Part shown: positions 63,153-64,000 of the stretch, piece after piece
Layout of the letters: each line of letters starts with the position of its first letter
How positions within the stretch are numbered: position 1 is the first letter of the stretch
Source: an uncultured Parabacteroides sp.
GTDB lineage: Bacteria; Bacteroidota; Bacteroidia; Bacteroidales; Tannerellaceae
Length of the DNA stretch: 64,000 nucleotides
Reading direction: 5' to 3'
Assembly: GCA_949296075.1 (NCBI GenBank)
Contig: CASFNG010000011.1
Coordinates: 124,001-188,000 of the forward strand
Made by a program: the position numbers and the translations under genes
Notes under the pieces: generated by a model
What the model was told of the DNA's origin: nothing
What the model saw: only the letters and a program-made list of their open reading frames with translations
The model's database searches: none

Positions 63153-63473
63153 ATGAGAATCTTAACGCTATTCGCGCTCGCGATCGCGCTTTCCGCGCCT
63201 GTTCCGGGGTACGCCCAATCGCGTAAACCGGAGGTTAAGACGGCTGTTTCCAACCGAAAGGATCCTTCCCCTATCACGATCACCTGCTACGAGAACCGCG
63301 TATTGGTAGAAAACGCGCCGATAGGCAGCCGCTTGGAGGTGTACAGCGTGGTAGGCATCAAGGTGAAGGAGATCGAGATCAAGCTCCCTACCGCCGAGTA
63401 CGTGCTCGACATCGCCAAAGGCTACTACATCATCCGGGTGGCGGATACCGTACGCAAGATCGCGATCCGCTGA
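63153..63473 (+). CDS. Short exported protein with T9SS-like tail domain
   Basis: 106 aa from the ATG at 63153 (MRILTLFALAIALSAPVPGY). After signal cleavage near YAQS, only a 20-residue linker and one beta-domain remain: ITITCYENRVLVENAPIGSR, LEVYSVVGIKVKEIEIKLP, EYVLDIAKGYYIIRVADTVR, ending KIAIR. That is the pattern of Por secretion-system C-terminal sorting domains (G-x-Y-I-I-R-V), here without any cargo. It may be a surface decoy, an adaptor, or a degenerate remnant. It stands alone, with its own -7 box and terminator. Confidence 0.7.
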   Translation: MRILTLFALAIALSAPVPGYAQSRKPEVKTAVSNRKDPSPITITCYENRVLVENAPIGSRLEVYSVVGIKVKEIEIKLPTAEYVLDIAKGYYIIRVADTVRKIAIR

Positions 63474-63525
63474 TCCCTCCCCTAATCCTCCGGAGAACCC
63501 GTCACTTTCATACGCTTTATATGGG

Positions 63526-63563
63526 AAAGGCTGTACCTCGGCATCACGCCGGATACAGCCTTT
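63526..63563 (+). terminator. Terminator after the short exported protein
   Basis: AAAGGCTGTA (63526-63535) pairs with TACAGCCTTT (63554-63563), followed by TCTCCTTCTCTC. Confidence 0.6.
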
Positions 63564-63603
63564 TCTCCTTCTCTCTCCCTCGTGCGCGGGGAAAGAAAAA
63601 CAG

Positions 63604-63645
63604 AGAAGGACCCACCGGTTGCCCGATGGATCCTTCTGTTTTTTA
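63604..63645 (+). terminator. Second terminator-like hairpin
   Basis: AGAAGGA(C)CCA(C)CGG and CC(C)GATGGATCCTTCT arms pair with few mismatches and are followed by GTTTTTTA. Together with the preceding hairpin it separates this gene from the minus-strand DUF6383 gene. No gene is seen from 63474 to 63832; a GGCGGG/CCCGCC hairpin at 63787-63807 may end the DUF6383 transcript. Confidence 0.55.
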
Positions 63646-63832
63646 CTGCTTTCTCTTCTCACGAAGTTACCGGCAGCCCAAACTTTTACTTAAACTTTAG
63701 TATTACTCACCGCGTTTCTCCCTCGCGGGGTACTTCAGTCGCGGTTAGCTTATTTAATTATAAACATTAATCAGATAAGCTTATCAGGCGGGTGGTATAA
63801 GCCCGCCCTTTATTTGGTTTATAAGATCAGCC

Positions 63833-64000
63833 TTATTTTACGATAGCCTTAACAGCCTTCTCACCGTCAACAGCAACCGCTACGATACCTGCCGGTACGG
63901 CGATAGTCGCGTTGTCGGAAGTCAGAACCGTGTTAGCCACTACCTGACCCAAGATGTTAGAGATGATCACGTTCTTACCAGCAGCGCCCAGAACGGTTAC
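63833..64000 (-). CDS. DUF6383 exported protein, C-terminal fragment
   Basis: I translated the minus strand from the window edge to the stop TAA at 63833-63835: 55 residues, VTVLGAAGKNVIISNILGQV and so on, ending VAVAVDGEKAVKAIVK. This is nearly the same tail as that of the protein at 41695-44703, differing in about 10 positions. The rest of the gene lies outside the window. The DNA of the two tails shares an identical 29-base core (GCGTTGTCGGAAGTC then AGAACCGTGTTAGC on the plus strand). Confidence 0.8.
   Translation of the reverse strand, partial: VTVLGAAGKNVIISNILGQVVANTVLTSDNATIAVPAGIVAVAVDGEKAVKAIVK

Noticed and set aside
1-64000. CRISPR array, insertion sequence or prophage
   Set aside because: No regularly spaced repeats, no transposase or integrase, and no phage structural genes were seen on either strand.

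Overview
The window reads as a chromosomal segment of a gut Bacteroidota, most likely Parabacteroides (distasonis-like). Evidence: two genes ending in the DUF6383-type tail typical of that genus, NigD-like, DUF5683, DUF4492 and DUF3127 proteins, lipoproteins with acidic residues after the lipid-bearing cysteine, and many promoters fitting the Bacteroidota pattern TTG-N19-21-TAnnTTTG with little Shine-Dalgarno signal. The species is inferred.

1-8.3 kb (minus strand): the start of a response regulator, a hemerythrin protein, then an operon of a Rid/chorismatase-like enzyme, a c-type cytochrome lipoprotein, a porin, a di-heme oxidoreductase, an imelysin lipoprotein and a second porin. Together these look like a surface iron-handling, redox-coupled system. 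8.3-14 kb: an intergenic region with an operator-like inverted repeat and a possible small RNA, a LysE exporter, a CBM9-like protein, an ECF sigma/anti-sigma/DUF6249 group, rpsA, and a small gene whose predicted promoter almost touches its start codon. 14-20.3 kb: a phosphoglycolate phosphatase-like gene, then a three-gene row (SF1 helicase; TPR protein with tandem OB/cold-shock-like modules; 151-aa uncharacterised protein), then tRNA-Pro(GGG). I consider this row the best candidate for an undescribed system.

20.4-40 kb is mostly housekeeping: purL, an S9 peptidase, an MBL hydrolase, aroB, alaS, an M23 peptidase, a MerR regulator, DUF3127, rel, a LysM lytic transglycosylase, DUF5683, parB and parA. 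40-45.7 kb is accessory: an AAA/DUF4143 ATPase of lower GC, a 1002-aa DUF6383 surface protein, an orphan XRE regulator with palindromes, and a pair of tiny membrane proteins.

45.8-52.4 kb: surE-lpxB, a NigD-like lipoprotein, an ECF sigma-DUF4097 operon, and a second sigma/anti-sigma/DUF6249 group on the other strand. 52.4-57.2 kb: a 3-keto-glycoside type operon (two Gfo/Idh/MocA oxidoreductases, a DUF1080 hydrolase, DoxX). 57.4-64 kb: DUF4492-cydAB, tag, an overlapping DUF4160/DUF2442 pair, rnz, a minimal protein made of little more than a signal peptide and a T9SS-like tail, and the 3' end of another DUF6383 gene cut by the window edge.
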